Shown piece after piece: positions 42,512 through 51,962 of a DNA stretch of 64,000 nucleotides (the first letter of the stretch is position 1; each line of letters begins with the position of its first letter). Where the stretch lies: NCBI RefSeq assembly GCF_036174265.1, contig NZ_CP108055.1, positions 7,998,001 to 8,062,000 on the forward strand. Direction: 5' to 3'. This stretch comes from Streptomyces sp. NBC_00285. Its GTDB lineage: Bacteria > Actinomycetota > Actinomycetes > Streptomycetales > Streptomycetaceae. The position numbers and the translations under genes are program-made. The notes below the pieces were generated by a model that saw nothing but the letters and a program-made list of their open reading frames with translations, searched no databases and had not been told where the DNA came from.

Positions 42512-42937
42512 ATGGGAATCTTCGGAAAGCGTGGCGGGAACCGCGAGGAGCGGGCCGCCGAGATCGCCGGCCAGGTGGCGAGCGGCAAGGGCTTCTACGG
42601 CCGGGCCACACGCGCGTTCCTCGGCGCGGACGACTTCGCCAAGGTCCAGCAGACGTTGGGCGCCTACCAGTCGGGCCACGACGTCCAGCAGTTGCTCGCC
42701 GCGGGCGCGGCGACCACTCCCGCCGTCGTCGTGTCGATCAGCGACACCGGCCGGCTCGTCAACTTCGACCCGGTCGTCGACCTGGTCCTCCAGCCGGCCG
42801 GGACCACCGACCGGATCACCCTGCAGACCCTCGTCTCCAAACTGCGCATCCCCCGCACCGGCGACCAGGTCCTGCTGATCGCCGACCCCGCCCGCCCGGG
42901 CGGCTACCTGTACGCCGGGGACGGCGTGACCCCGTGA
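42512..42937 (+). CDS. Small protein divergent from the CHAT operon (beta-barrel-like)
   Basis: About 141 residues. The N-terminus is basic and helical (MGIFGKRGGNREERAAEIAG). The C-terminal half is a compact beta domain (AVVVSISDTGRLVNFDPVVD, LVLQPAGTTDRITLQTLVSK) ending with an RTGDQVLLIADPARPGGYLY segment, resembling small OB/SH3-like domains in Streptomyces MGLFG-type proteins. ATG at 42512 follows AAGGAGAAG. It is divergent from the CHAT operon across 124 bp and coupled to the next gene, so it likely belongs to the same system. Confidence 0.75.
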   Translation: MGIFGKRGGNREERAAEIAGQVASGKGFYGRATRAFLGADDFAKVQQTLGAYQSGHDVQQLLAAGAATTPAVVVSISDTGRLVNFDPVVDLVLQPAGTTDRITLQTLVSKLRIPRTGDQVLLIADPARPGGYLYAGDGVTP

Positions 42938-43212
42938 CGACCGCAGCACCCTGCGAGGCACCGGCGAACGACAACGCCCTGTTCTCCTTCGACGGCCGGG
43001 TGCTGGAGGTCTTCGGTTACATCGACGACGCCCGGTACCACCTGTGGGAACGGCCTCGACTGGAGTTCGACCCCGGCCGGCGCCGCAGGCTCGCGATCGT
43101 CACCAGGCACGGCAGACGCCTTTCCGTTCCGTACGACGCCCACCTGCTCCCCGGCCTCCAGGCACTGGCGGAACAACTGGCGCGGAGCCTGGCCGAGGCC
43201 CCGGAGCACTGA
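42934..43212 (+). CDS. Small PH-like or associated protein of the CHAT island
   Basis: About 92 residues. It starts at a GTG that overlaps the previous stop (GTGA). The sequence ALFSFDGRVLEVFGYIDDAR, then LEFDPGRRRRLAIVTRHGRRLSV, suggests a small beta-sheet domain with a C-terminal helix (LLPGLQALAEQLARSLAEAP), as in PH-like folds. I know no function. Coupling with the gene before it and the divergent CHAT operon suggest a partner or regulator. Confidence 0.7.
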   Translation: MTTAAPCEAPANDNALFSFDGRVLEVFGYIDDARYHLWERPRLEFDPGRRRRLAIVTRHGRRLSVPYDAHLLPGLQALAEQLARSLAEAPEH

Positions 43213-43369
43213 AGGCCTGAGCGGCGAATGCCGGAACACTGAATGACCGGACGCCGAGCCGAACTCCCGCCGCAGCGATCTTTGCCACTCCCTGGCACGG
43301 TCATGACCGGATAACTGCCGATGCATGACCGGATGGCTGCACACATGCACTCATGATGGTCGGCGTAAG

Positions 43370-43388
43370 TAAGGCGTGCCTTCGCTAA
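43370..43388. promoter_or_regulatory. Iron box (DmdR/IdeR-type) upstream of efeUO
   Basis: Read on the minus strand, TTAGCGAAGGCACGCCTTA matches about 13 of 19 positions of the DtxR/IdeR/DmdR1 iron-box consensus. It lies 51 bp before the chosen efeUO start at 43440 and would overlap the promoter. An iron-loaded DmdR-type repressor would shut the operon in iron-replete cells. Confidence 0.7.
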
Positions 43389-43439
43389 CCAATGACGACG
43401 GCGGCCGGCGTTCAGCAGCAGGCTGGGAGGCCGCAGCAC

Positions 43440-45467
43440 ATGTGGGACGACGTGTTTCCGAGCTTCCTGATCGGGTTGCGGGAGGGCCTGGAGGCCGGGC
43501 TCATCGTCTCCGTCCTCGTCGCCACGCTGGTGCGGGCCGGGGCCCGGTCCCGGCTGCCGCAGGTGTGGACGGGTGTCCTGGCCGCCATATCGCTCGCCCT
43601 GAGCTTCGGCGCGGTGCTGACCTTCACCGCCGCGTCCCTGTCCGCCACCGCTCAGGAGGCGTTCGGCGGTGCGCTGAGTGTGGTGGCGGTCGGGTTCGTC
43701 ACCGCGATGGTGTTCTGGATGCGCCGTTCGGCACGCACCTTCTCCGGTGAGATCCGGGACAAGGTCACCGGGGCGCTGGGCATGGGCGCGGGCATGCTGA
43801 TCGGCACGTCGTTCCTGGCGGTGGGCCGCGAGGGCCTGGAGACCGCGCTGTTCCTGTGGACGACGGCCCGCGCGGCCGGCGAGTCCGCCGGACCGCTGAC
43901 CGGCGCCGGCATCGGCCTGGTCCTCGCGGCCGGCCTGTGCTGGGGCCTGTACCGCCGCGTTCTGCACATCAACCTGACGAGGTTCTTCACCGCCACCGGC
44001 GCCGTCCTCATCGTGATCGCGGCCGGCGTGCTCGGCTACGGCCTGCGCGATCTGCAGGAGGGCGGAGTGCTGCCCGGCAAGGCGTCGTACGCCGTCGATC
44101 TCGGCGGCAGCATCGACGCGGGCTCCTGGTACAGCACCCTCGTGCAGGGCGTGTTCAACCTGACGCCGACGATGACCTGGCTGCAGGTCCTCGGATACGT
44201 CGGCTATCTCGCCGTGGTGATGACCCTCTTCCTGCGCGGCGCCACGCCCCGGACAGCCGAGCCCGCCGCGAAGGCACAGCGGACGAGGCCCCTTGCTCCC
44301 GGCCGCCGCCGGCCGCCCTGGGTGGTGCCCGTCGCGCTGGTCGCCGGGCCCGCGGTCCTGGCTGGACTCGCCGTCGCCCTCGGTGATTCCCCGCCCGCAG
44401 GCGCACAGACCGTGGCCGTGTCGGAGACGGACTGCGGCAAGGGCTTCAGCGCGCCCAAGCCCGGGCGGCAGACCTTCCAGATGCACAACACCGGCGACAA
44501 GACCTCCGAGGTGTACCTGGTAGACCCGGCCACCGACGCGGTCTACGGCGAGGTCGAGGGCCTCGCCCCCGGCACCACCCGAGCCCTGGTGGCGACCGTC
44601 ACCGGCGGGACGTACGCGTGGCGCTGCGTGCCCAGCAGCGGCAAGGCGGTCACCTCCCGCGCGGTCCGGGTCGCCGGCACCGGCGGCGGGAGCACGGCGG
44701 TCGTGCCGGTCTCCGCCGCTGATCTCGCCGCGCCGCTCACGTCGTACAAGGCATACGTCGAGCGGGGTCTGGCCACCCTCGTCACCCGGACCCGGCGGCT
44801 CAGTGACGACATCGCCGGCGGCCACCTGGACGCGGCCCGCACGGACTGGCTGACCGCACACCGCACCTACGCTTCGCTCGGCGCCGCCTACGGCACCTTC
44901 CAGGACTACGACCAGAAGATCGACGGCAGGCCCGACGGCCTCCCGGACGGCGTCCACGACAAGGACTTCACCGGCTTCCACCGGATCGAGTACGGGCTGT
45001 GGCACGGGCAGTCCGCGACGGAACTGACCGCGCCCGCCCGACAGCTCACAGCCGACGCCGCCGGACTGCGCAAGGCGTTCCCCACCCAGGACTTCGACCC
45101 CGGCGACCTGCCGCTGCGCGCCCACGAGATCCTGGAGAACACGCTCCAGTTCCAACTGACCGGCGACGCCGGCCAGGGCAGCGGCACCGAACTCGCCACC
45201 GCCGACGCCAACCTCACCGGCACCCGCGAACTCCTCACCGTACTGCGGCCGTTGCTGACCAGCCGGGCCCCGCGTCTGCTGCCCACCGTCGACGCCGACA
45301 TCGCCCGGCTGCAGAAGCTGCTCGACTCCGCGCACCACGGCGGGCGGTGGACCCCGGTCGACGGTCTGGACGCGAGCACCCGGGCCCGGCTGAACGGCGC
45401 CACCGGGCAGCTCCTGGAGGACCTCGCGCCGGTGCCGGACCTGCTCGAGATCAGGAAGTCGGCGTGA
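43440..45467 (+). CDS. efeUO: Iron permease EfeU fused to EfeO-like domains
   Basis: About 675 residues. Residues 1-270 are an FTR1/EfeU permease with about seven helices and two REGLE motifs ([18 protein letters not shown]) that coordinate iron. After another helix comes a cupredoxin-like EfeO-N domain ([19 protein letters not shown]) and then a helical M75-type EfeO domain with the metal motif [11 protein letters not shown]. Fusing permease and periplasmic-type component puts the whole uptake path in one chain. The ATG at 43440 follows GGGAGG; an earlier ATG at 43392 would sit against the iron box. Confidence 0.92.
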   Translation: MWDDVFPSFLIGLREGLEAGLIVSVLVATLVRAGARSRLPQVWTGVLAAISLALSFGAVLTFTAASLSATAQEAFGGALSVVAVGFVTAMVFWMRRSARTFSGEIRDKVTGALGMGAGMLIGTSFLAVGREGLETALFLWTTARAAGESAGPLTGAGIGLVLAAGLCWGLYRRVLHINLTRFFTATGAVLIVIAAGVLGYGLRDLQEGGVLPGKASYAVDLGGSIDAGSWYSTLVQGVFNLTPTMTWLQVLGYVGYLAVVMTLFLRGATPRTAEPAAKAQRTRPLAPGRRRPPWVVPVALVAGPAVLAGLAVALGDSPPAGAQTVAVSETDCGKGFSAPKPGRQTFQMHNTGDKTSEVYLVDPATDAVYGEVEGLAPGTTRALVATVTGGTYAWRCVPSSGKAVTSRAVRVAGTGGGSTAVVPVSAADLAAPLTSYKAYVERGLATLVTRTRRLSDDIAGGHLDAARTDWLTAHRTYASLGAAYGTFQDYDQKIDGRPDGLPDGVHDKDFTGFHRIEYGLWHGQSATELTAPARQLTADAAGLRKAFPTQDFDPGDLPLRAHEILENTLQFQLTGDAGQGSGTELATADANLTGTRELLTVLRPLLTSRAPRLLPTVDADIARLQKLLDSAHHGGRWTPVDGLDASTRARLNGATGQLLEDLAPVPDLLEIRKSA

Positions 45468-46780
45468 CGAACGAACACCACGAGCACCTGGAAGGGAACC
45501 ACCCCATGCCGTCCACCGAAGCATCAGGCTGCCCCGCGGGCGCCGGCCGCCGTTCCTTCGTGAAGCGGGCGCTGGGTGCCGGTGCCGCCGGAGCGGCCCT
45601 GGCAGGCGGCGCCTTCGCACTCGCCGAGAGCGGCGGCACGGCCCAGGCGCGGGCAGCGGACGCCACCGACCCGGCGAAGGTCCCCTTCCACGGCGCCCAC
45701 CAGGCAGGCATCCTCACCCCGGCACCGGCCGCGGCCACCTTCGCCTCCTTCGACGTCATCGCCGAGGACCGCGCCAGACTGACCGAACTGCTGCGCACCA
45801 TCACCGCCCGGGCCCGCTTCCTCACCACCGGCGGCACCCCCGACGACCTCGGCGTCGGCGCCCCGCCCTCCGACAACGGCATCCTCGGCCCGGACGTCCC
45901 CGCCGACGCGCTCACCGTCACCGTGGGCGTCGGAGCCTCACTGTTCGACGACCGCTACGGACTCGCGAAGGCGAAACCGCGACAGCTCACCCCCATGCGC
46001 ACCTTCCCCAACGACAACCTGAACCCGGCCGAATGCCACGGCGACCTGTCCCTGCAGATCTGCGCCGCCCGGCAGGACGTGGTGCTGCACGCGCTGCGCG
46101 ACATCGCCAAGCACACCCGGGGCGCGATGCAGATCAAGTGGCGCATCGACGGCTTCCAGAACGGCCCGCGCCCGAGCGGCGCCCAGCGCAACCTCCTCGG
46201 CTTCAAGGACGGCATCGCCAACCCGGACGTGGCGTCGGCCCGCGCGATGAACCGGCTCGTGTGGGTGGGCGACGGACAGGGCGAGCCGGACTGGGCGCAC
46301 GGCGGCAGCTACCAGGTCATCCGTGTCATCCGCATGCTCGTCGAGTTCTGGGACCGGGTCTCCCTGAGCGAGCAGGAGCTGATGTTCGGCCGCCGCAAGG
46401 ACACCGGCGCCCCGCTCGACGGTGCCAGGGAGACCGACATCCCGCAGTACGCCAAGGACCCGCACGGCACCGCGATCCCCCTCGACGCCCACATCCGCCT
46501 CGCCAACCCGCGCACCACCACGACCGACAACTCCCGTATCCTGCGCCGGGGTTACAACTACGACCGGGGCATCGACGACGTCGGCAACCTCGACATGGGG
46601 CTTGCCTTCTGCTGCTACCAGCAGGACGTACGGCGCCAGTTCGAGGCCACCCAGACCCGCCTGATCGACGAACCCCTCGTCGACTACATCTCCCCGACCG
46701 GCGGCGGCTACTTCTTCGCCCTGCCCGGCGCCCGCGACTCCGCCGACTGGCTGGGCCGAGAACTGCTCGCGACCACCTGA
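45464..46780 (+). CDS. efeB: Deferrochelatase/peroxidase EfeB (Tat-exported DyP)
   Basis: About 438 residues. A twin-arginine signal ([18 protein letters not shown]) directs folded export. The DyP-type peroxidase has the [10 protein letters not shown] motif with distal Asp and a [11 protein letters not shown] segment with the proximal heme His. It oxidises ferrous iron or removes iron from heme for EfeUO. GTG at 45464 overlaps the efeUO stop (GTGA) after AGGAAG; an internal ATG at 45506 after GGAAGGGA would keep the Tat signal and is an alternative. Confidence 0.93.
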   Translation: MTNEHHEHLEGNHPMPSTEASGCPAGAGRRSFVKRALGAGAAGAALAGGAFALAESGGTAQARAADATDPAKVPFHGAHQAGILTPAPAAATFASFDVIAEDRARLTELLRTITARARFLTTGGTPDDLGVGAPPSDNGILGPDVPADALTVTVGVGASLFDDRYGLAKAKPRQLTPMRTFPNDNLNPAECHGDLSLQICAARQDVVLHALRDIAKHTRGAMQIKWRIDGFQNGPRPSGAQRNLLGFKDGIANPDVASARAMNRLVWVGDGQGEPDWAHGGSYQVIRVIRMLVEFWDRVSLSEQELMFGRRKDTGAPLDGARETDIPQYAKDPHGTAIPLDAHIRLANPRTTTTDNSRILRRGYNYDRGIDDVGNLDMGLAFCCYQQDVRRQFEATQTRLIDEPLVDYISPTGGGYFFALPGARDSADWLGRELLATT

Positions 46781-46826
46781 GTCGCCGCCCGCCCGGCCCA
46801 GCCGCACAACTCGCCGGCATGGGCCC

Positions 46827-47855
46827 TCACTCAGCCGGCGACGAGCAGGCACCGGACGGGACCCTGCGGTCGATCTCCGTGAGGGGCACGGCGAGTTCGG
46901 CTGTCGCGGCGCCCGCAGCGGCCGGGCCGTCGGCGGCCGGGGCGACGGTCTGTTCGGCGGGACTGACGGTCGCCTCGTTGCGCCGTGTCATGCCGACGGC
47001 CACGAGGACCACGGCCATGCCCAGCACGACCCGGACGCTCAGGTTCTCCCCCAGGACGACCGCGCCGAGGAGAACGGAGACCACGGGCAGCAGATAGCCG
47101 ACCACCGCGGCGTTGGTGGCGCCCTCGTCGTTGATGATCCGGTAGGTGAGGTGGAAGGTGATCGCGGTGCAGAAGACGCTGAGGACGAGGGCGGTGATCA
47201 CGACCGCCGGGCCGGGATCGATCGACTCGAGGCCGCCGATCGGCATCGCGACGGCGGTCAGCCCGCTCGCGGCGACGAGCTGGGCGGCGGAGAGCGAGAT
47301 GGTGGGGGTGCCCCTGCGCACCAGGGTGCGGCCCATGTAGGTGAACGCGACGGCGTAACTGGCGGCCGCGCCGAGGATGGCCAGCGCTCCCCATCCGGTG
47401 GCCCCGGCCGACTGCCAGGGGGCGAGGATGACGATCGTCCCGGTGAAGCCGAGCAGGAGACCCGCCAGACGGGTGGGACGCAGTCCGCGTTCCGAGCCGA
47501 GGGCGAGCCCGAGCATGATCGACCACAGCGGGGTCGTGGCGTTCAGGACCCCCGCGAGGCCGGAGTCGACGGTCTGCTGGCCCACACTGAACAGCGCGAA
47601 GGGCAGCGCGTTGCAGAAGAGGGCCGCGACGACGATGTGACGCCAGACGGCGACTCCACGAGGCAGGCGGCGGCCCGTCGCGTAGCAGGCGACGGTGAGG
47701 ACGAGCGCGCCGATGACGCAGCGGACGAACGTGACCTGGAGCGGTGAGAGCCCGCGCAGCGCCAGATCGGTCCAGAGGAAGGTCGAGCCCCACAGCAGGG
47801 CGAGAACGGCCACCCGCACTCCACCCCGCAGACTCCGTGTACTGCTGCTGTTCAC
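46827..47855 (-). CDS. EamA (DMT) family transporter
   Basis: About 342 residues with ten predicted helices in two EamA repeats (ALLWGSTFLWTDLALRGLSP, LNATTPLWSIMLGLALGSE, GYLLPVVSVLLGAVVLGE). Probably exports a metabolite or amino acid; the substrate is unknown. The GTG at 47855 is preceded by GGAGGAAG, deciding this start over a longer frame. It is divergent from a LysR gene, which likely controls it. Confidence 0.9.
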   Translation of the reverse strand: MNSSSTRSLRGGVRVAVLALLWGSTFLWTDLALRGLSPLQVTFVRCVIGALVLTVACYATGRRLPRGVAVWRHIVVAALFCNALPFALFSVGQQTVDSGLAGVLNATTPLWSIMLGLALGSERGLRPTRLAGLLLGFTGTIVILAPWQSAGATGWGALAILGAAASYAVAFTYMGRTLVRRGTPTISLSAAQLVAASGLTAVAMPIGGLESIDPGPAVVITALVLSVFCTAITFHLTYRIINDEGATNAAVVGYLLPVVSVLLGAVVLGENLSVRVVLGMAVVLVAVGMTRRNEATVSPAEQTVAPAADGPAAAGAATAELAVPLTEIDRRVPSGACSSPAE

Positions 47856-47983
47856 GATGCTTCCTCCGTCCGGTCGGCCTGCGGCTCGGTACGTGGCCCG
47901 TTCTGTCCCGCCTCTTCGAAGATGCCCCAGACAATCTTTGAGGACAAGCAAATGGTTCTACCTAGTCTGTTAAGCTGTGCTAC

Positions 47984-48901
47984 ATGCTTGATGTGAGGCG
48001 ACTGCAGGTCCTGCGCGCGGTGGTCACCAGTGGCACAGTCACCGCGGCCGCGGCCCACCTCGGCTACACACCGTCCGCCGTCAGCCAGCAGGTGGCGGCA
48101 CTGGAGAAACAGGCCGGTACCGCGCTGCTCGAACGGGTCGGGCGCGGCGTACGGCCCACCCCCGCCGGTCTGCTGCTCACCGAGCACGCGGCCCTGATCA
48201 GCTCGGCGGTCGCCCAGGCGGAGACCGCCCTCGCGGATCTCCGTGCCGGACGCATCGGCAGTCTGTCGGTCCGTTACTTCGCCACGGCGGGCTCCACGCT
48301 GGTGGCCCCCGCCCTGGCAAGGCTCCGCGCGGAACACCCCGGTGTCCGGGTCGACCTCGAACTCGCCGACCCCGAGGACCCGTTGCAGGAAATGGTGCGA
48401 GGCCGGGCCGACCTGGCCGTGGTCGTCCAGGCACGCGACCGTGTCGTCGACGGCTTCCGGCTGGTCCACCTGCTCGACGACCCGTACGCCGCCGTACTGC
48501 CTCTCGGTCACCCCCTCGCGGGCAAGGAGGTCATCGATCTGAACGAGCTGTCCGGGGAGCAGTGGGTCGGCAGCGAGCCGCCCGGGCCCTGCCTGGAACC
48601 GGTGATCGACTCCTGTGCGGCGGCCGGTTTCAGCCCCGACTTCGTCATCCGCAGCGAGGACTACGCCACCGCGCAGGGCTTCGTCGCGGCTGGCCTCGGC
48701 GTCGGGCTGATGCCGAGGCTGGGGCTGCGCGGCCGGCACCCCGGCGTCGTCGTACGGCCGGTCCGCAACCCCGAACCGGTCCGGGTGATCTCGGCGGTCG
48801 CCCGCGAGACCGCCCTCGACCAGCCCGCCCTGCGCGGCCTGCTGGCAGCGCTGCGGGACGCGGCGGCCGCCGACCCGCCCGATGGACCCGCGGCGCACTG
48901 A
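47984..48901 (+). CDS. LysR family transcriptional regulator
   Basis: About 305 residues. The N-terminal HTH is clear (LQVLRAVVTSGTVTAAAAHL, GYTPSAVSQQVAALEKQAG), followed by the type 2 periplasmic-binding-like effector domain. It is divergent from the EamA transporter, the usual LysR arrangement, with a 128-bp AT-richer gap. The ATG at 47984 has no clear ribosome site and may be leaderless. Its 3' end carries the left arm of a long terminator stem. Confidence 0.92.
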   Translation: MLDVRRLQVLRAVVTSGTVTAAAAHLGYTPSAVSQQVAALEKQAGTALLERVGRGVRPTPAGLLLTEHAALISSAVAQAETALADLRAGRIGSLSVRYFATAGSTLVAPALARLRAEHPGVRVDLELADPEDPLQEMVRGRADLAVVVQARDRVVDGFRLVHLLDDPYAAVLPLGHPLAGKEVIDLNELSGEQWVGSEPPGPCLEPVIDSCAAAGFSPDFVIRSEDYATAQGFVAAGLGVGLMPRLGLRGRHPGVVVRPVRNPEPVRVISAVARETALDQPALRGLLAALRDAAAADPPDGPAAH

Positions 48902-48944
48902 CCGCGGTCCGTCCGGCTCGGTCCATCGGGCGGGTCGGCGGCCG
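48862..48944. terminator. 26-bp perfect inverted repeat between lysR and scbA-like genes
   Basis: Arms 48862-48887 and 48919-48944 are exact complements over 26 bp, with a 31-base loop. The left arm lies inside the last codons of the LysR gene, so the terminator overlaps coding sequence. It separates convergent genes and should stop transcription both ways. Confidence 0.85.
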
Positions 48945-48950
48945 CGCCTG

Positions 48951-49883
48951 TCAGACGGCGGTCACGGCGGGTGCGTCGGTCAGGGTCACGACACTGGAGA
49001 AGATCTCCCGGTCGTGCTGCCGGGCACCGACCCGGACCCGGTCGGGCTCCGTGAGCCGCTCGGCCTTCAGCAGGCAGGGGGCATCCATCTCGGCGTATCT
49101 GGCGAAGTCCGAGTCCATGCCCGTGACGACCATCGGCCGCGGGTGCGCCGTGGCCAGGGCCGCCTGGCGGGCCGCTTCGAGGAGCAGCATGCCGGGCGCG
49201 TGGTCCACGAGGTGGTCGAAGAGGACGGGGTGGGTGGTGTCGACCCGCAGCTGCCAGTGATCGGGCCGGTCGGTCGCGGCGAGGACCACGTCCTCGAAAC
49301 GGTCGCGGCCGAAGGGCGACAGACCGGCGGGCGGCGGCAGCGGCACGGCGCGCGCGGTGGCCGCGGTGGCGTCGGCGTACTCCCCGCGCAGCCGGTTGTA
49401 GACCGTGCGGTCCTGGATGGTGAAGCGCGAGTGGGCGGTGGCCATGGGGCGGCCGTCCCGTTCGACCTCGACGGTCAGGGATATCGCGGAGGCGCGGTCG
49501 CGCCGGTACGCGACATCGTGGCAGTCGATGTGCAGCGTCAGTTCGGCCGGGCCACCGTCGGCCCGGGCGGCCGCGGGGTCGAGCGTCCAGCTGAAGTCCT
49601 TCCACAGCAGCTGATGGCCGAACGGCACCTGGTAGGCGCCGTGGGACAGCAGTGGCAGTGTCTGGCGCACGGTCTCGGTGAGCAGAAGCGGGTCGTGCAG
49701 GCCCAGACGACTGACGTAGAACCGGTGCGCGGCGGGCCAGGCGGCCGTCACCGTGAAGGTGTCGGTGCCGGTCCGTCGCCATTGGCGCAGCAGCATCTCG
49801 TCCTGGTTCGTCTTGTGCGTGTGATCGGCCGAAACCATCTCAAAACGACTTTCGAGGCTGTGCTGGGCAAGGTCGATGGACAT
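48951..49883 (-). CDS. AfsA/ScbA family gamma-butyrolactone biosynthesis protein
   Basis: About 310 residues with two AfsA hotdog repeats: HKTNQDEMLLRQWRRTG and FYVSRLGLHDPLLLTETVRQ in the first, then HPVLFDHLVDHAPGMLLLEA with the ARQAALATAH segment in the second. AfsA-type enzymes join a beta-ketoacyl-ACP chain to dihydroxyacetone phosphate, the key step in A-factor-type hormones. It is divergent from a ScbR-type receptor gene. ATG at 49883 follows GGGGGGAA. Confidence 0.93.
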   Translation of the reverse strand: MSIDLAQHSLESRFEMVSADHTHKTNQDEMLLRQWRRTGTDTFTVTAAWPAAHRFYVSRLGLHDPLLLTETVRQTLPLLSHGAYQVPFGHQLLWKDFSWTLDPAAARADGGPAELTLHIDCHDVAYRRDRASAISLTVEVERDGRPMATAHSRFTIQDRTVYNRLRGEYADATAATARAVPLPPPAGLSPFGRDRFEDVVLAATDRPDHWQLRVDTTHPVLFDHLVDHAPGMLLLEAARQAALATAHPRPMVVTGMDSDFARYAEMDAPCLLKAERLTEPDRVRVGARQHDREIFSSVVTLTDAPAVTAV

Positions 49884-49970
49884 GGTGTTCCCCCCTGGTG
49901 CGGTGACTTCCGAACTGGGCACGCGCAGATGAAGCGTTGACGCACGCGGTGACAAGACGGCGCCGACGTG

Positions 49971-50000
49971 AATAAAATAGAGGTCGTTCTTTTTGTTTGT
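49971..50000. promoter_or_regulatory. ARE-like AT-rich operator between scbA- and scbR-like genes
   Basis: An AT-rich element with the core AGAGGTCGTTCT, flanked by AATAAAAT and TTTTTGTTTGT, stands out in GC-rich DNA. It matches the site at 61594-61623 at about 21 of 30 positions, including 11 of 12 in the core. Position 25 bp before the scbR start fits autoregulation by a butyrolactone receptor. Confidence 0.6.
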
Positions 50001-50024
50001 CTACAGGTTCGAAGGAGTCCGCCG

Positions 50025-50681
50025 ATGGCACGACAACGACAGGAACGCGCGGAGCGGACCCGGGCGGCACTCATCTCGGCGGCCGCGGAGATGTTTGACC
50101 AGGTCGGGTACCACGGCGCGGGTCTGAACGCGATCCTCAAGAAGGCCGAGACCACTACCGGAGCCATGTACTTCCACTTCAAGTCGAAGGAGGAACTGGC
50201 CCGGGCGGTCATCGTCGAGCAGGCGGCCGAGCTGAAGTGGCCCAGCGGGAAGGAGGGACTGCAGCAGCTGATCGACGTGTGTCAGTACCTGGCCGTGGAG
50301 ATGCGTTCCAACGTCCTGTTCCGCGCCGGCGTCCGGCTCGCCGTCGAGCAGAGCGAGGTGAACCTGCTCAACTACTCGATCTACGACTGGTGGGCCGAGC
50401 AGTTCGGCACCCACCTGGCCGAGGCGCGCGAACTCGGCCAGCTGCATCCGGAGGTCGACGAGGCCGCGTTCGCCCAGGTGATCGTCGCCGCGTACACCGG
50501 TACGCAGATCATGTCGCGGCTCTCCAGCGCCCGCGGTGACCTGCCCGAACGCATAGAGAGCATGCTGCGATGTCTGCTGCCGGCCCTCGCGCCGGCGGAG
50601 GTCGTCGCCACGCTGGACTTCCCGGACAACGGCCGCGAGCGCACGGCGCCGGGCGGCGACGCGGAGAGGGCCGCTTCATGA
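50025..50681 (+). CDS. ScbR/ArpA family gamma-butyrolactone receptor (TetR)
   Basis: About 218 residues. The TetR HTH (RAALISAAAEMFDQVGYHGAG, read as two parts, then LNAILKKAETTTGAMYFHFKSKEELA) and the receptor-type ligand domain with WPSGKEGLQQLIDVC and NYSIYDWWAEQFGTHL are typical of ScbR/ArpA proteins. It would repress target genes until hormone binds. ATG at 50025 follows GAAGGAG. The next gene overlaps it by ATGA. Confidence 0.93.
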   Translation: MARQRQERAERTRAALISAAAEMFDQVGYHGAGLNAILKKAETTTGAMYFHFKSKEELARAVIVEQAAELKWPSGKEGLQQLIDVCQYLAVEMRSNVLFRAGVRLAVEQSEVNLLNYSIYDWWAEQFGTHLAEARELGQLHPEVDEAAFAQVIVAAYTGTQIMSRLSSARGDLPERIESMLRCLLPALAPAEVVATLDFPDNGRERTAPGGDAERAAS

Positions 50682-51634
50682 GACCTGTGCGGGTGCTGCT
50701 GACGGGCGCGACGGGGTTCGTCGGCGGGGCGGTACTCAGCCGGCTGCTGCGCGAGCGGGCGGACGGCCGCGACGTGGAGGTGCGCGCCCTCGCCCGCGCC
50801 GTTCCGGCCGACCGGCCGGAGCAGGCAGGCGTGCGGTGGAGGCACGCTGACCTGTCCGACCCCGCGTCACTGGCCGGGGCGGCGAGCGACACGGACGTCC
50901 TCGTTCACCTCGCCGCCCGTGTCGACGGCTCGGAGCGGGACTGCGAGCGGACCAACATCGACGGGACCCGGGCCGTCGTCGCCGAGGCCCGGCGCGCCGG
51001 GGTGGCGCGCATCGTGCACCTGTCCACGGCGGCGGTGTACGGGCCTGGGCCGCACCGCGGCATCCCCGTCGACGGGGTCACGCCCGCGCCCGTGTCGGCG
51101 GCCAGCCGTACCCGGCTCGCCGCCGAGCGGATCGCGCTCGACGCGGGTGCCGTCGTACTGCGGCCCGGTCTCGTCCTCGGCGCCGGGGACCGCTGGGTCG
51201 TGCCCGGACTCGGCGAACTGCTCCGGCGGGTCCCGGCCCGCTGGGACGGCGGACGCGGGCAGATCTCCGTCGTGGCCGTCGAGGACCTGGCACGGCTGAT
51301 CACGGCCCTGGCCACGGCACCGGACACCGTGCCCTGCGGGGTCTTCCACGCCTGCCACCCGGTGCCGGTGCGGGGCGGCGACCTCATGACGAGGCTCGCC
51401 GAGCTGGACGTGCTGCCGCCGGTCTGCGACGACTGGTCCTGGGAGCAGTGTCTGGCGCGGCTCCGCGAGGCGCCCGGACGTATCAGTGAGAGACAGTTCG
51501 CCCTGCTGGCGCGCGACCACTGGTACGAGAGCGAGGAGATCTGGCGGCTCGCGGGATGCGCACCGGGTCCCGGTCCACTGGACCGCCTGGCCGGAGCGGC
51601 GCCCTGGTACCGGGCACACCTCGCGGCGGGATGA
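50678..51634 (+). CDS. NAD(P)-dependent epimerase/reductase of the butyrolactone operon
   Basis: About 318 residues of the extended SDR type, with VLLTGATGFVGGAVLSRLL, DVLVHLAARVDGSERDCERT, VHLSTAAVYGPGPHRG. The usual catalytic YxxxK is replaced around SAASRTRLAAERIA, where no Tyr is seen, so its chemistry may differ. Such genes often sit beside scbR and help reduce the butenolide intermediate. It overlaps the receptor stop by ATGA, so the two are co-translated. Confidence 0.85.
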   Translation: MRPVRVLLTGATGFVGGAVLSRLLRERADGRDVEVRALARAVPADRPEQAGVRWRHADLSDPASLAGAASDTDVLVHLAARVDGSERDCERTNIDGTRAVVAEARRAGVARIVHLSTAAVYGPGPHRGIPVDGVTPAPVSAASRTRLAAERIALDAGAVVLRPGLVLGAGDRWVVPGLGELLRRVPARWDGGRGQISVVAVEDLARLITALATAPDTVPCGVFHACHPVPVRGGDLMTRLAELDVLPPVCDDWSWEQCLARLREAPGRISERQFALLARDHWYESEEIWRLAGCAPGPGPLDRLAGAAPWYRAHLAAG

Positions 51635-51962
51635 GCGGGCCGGTGCGCCGCCCCGCACCGGCGCGCGCACCGCATCTCCCCACCGAAGTCGCCTGCGGAA
51701 CACGGCAGTTGTGAGGAAGCCGGGTGGAAGTCGGGTAAGTCGCGTCCAACTTGGCCAAGTCGTCGCGGAGCCGGGCACGGAAGGCGTCCGCGGAGCCGAC
51801 CGGCGGTACGTTCGCAGGACCGGGCCCTTTGCCTCCCGTCATCCACAGCGCCGCGAACGGGCGGGAGACCGACGACGGGCCCTTTCCCGGGCACCTGGCA
51901 CACACTGTTGTCCGGGCGGCCCGTGAGAGTCAGTTCCCGTGATGAATACCGAGGTCAGGCCC
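51635..51962. other. Intergenic region: hairpin terminator (51639-51662) and CTTGGCCAAG palindrome
   Basis: GCCGGTGCG/CGCACCGGC (9-bp perfect stem, 6-base loop) lies 5 bp after the epimerase stop and is a likely terminator. Further on, ACTTGGCCAAGT at 51749-51760 is a perfect 12-bp palindrome that may be an operator for the next TetR gene. No gene is seen in these 328 bp. Confidence 0.6.
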
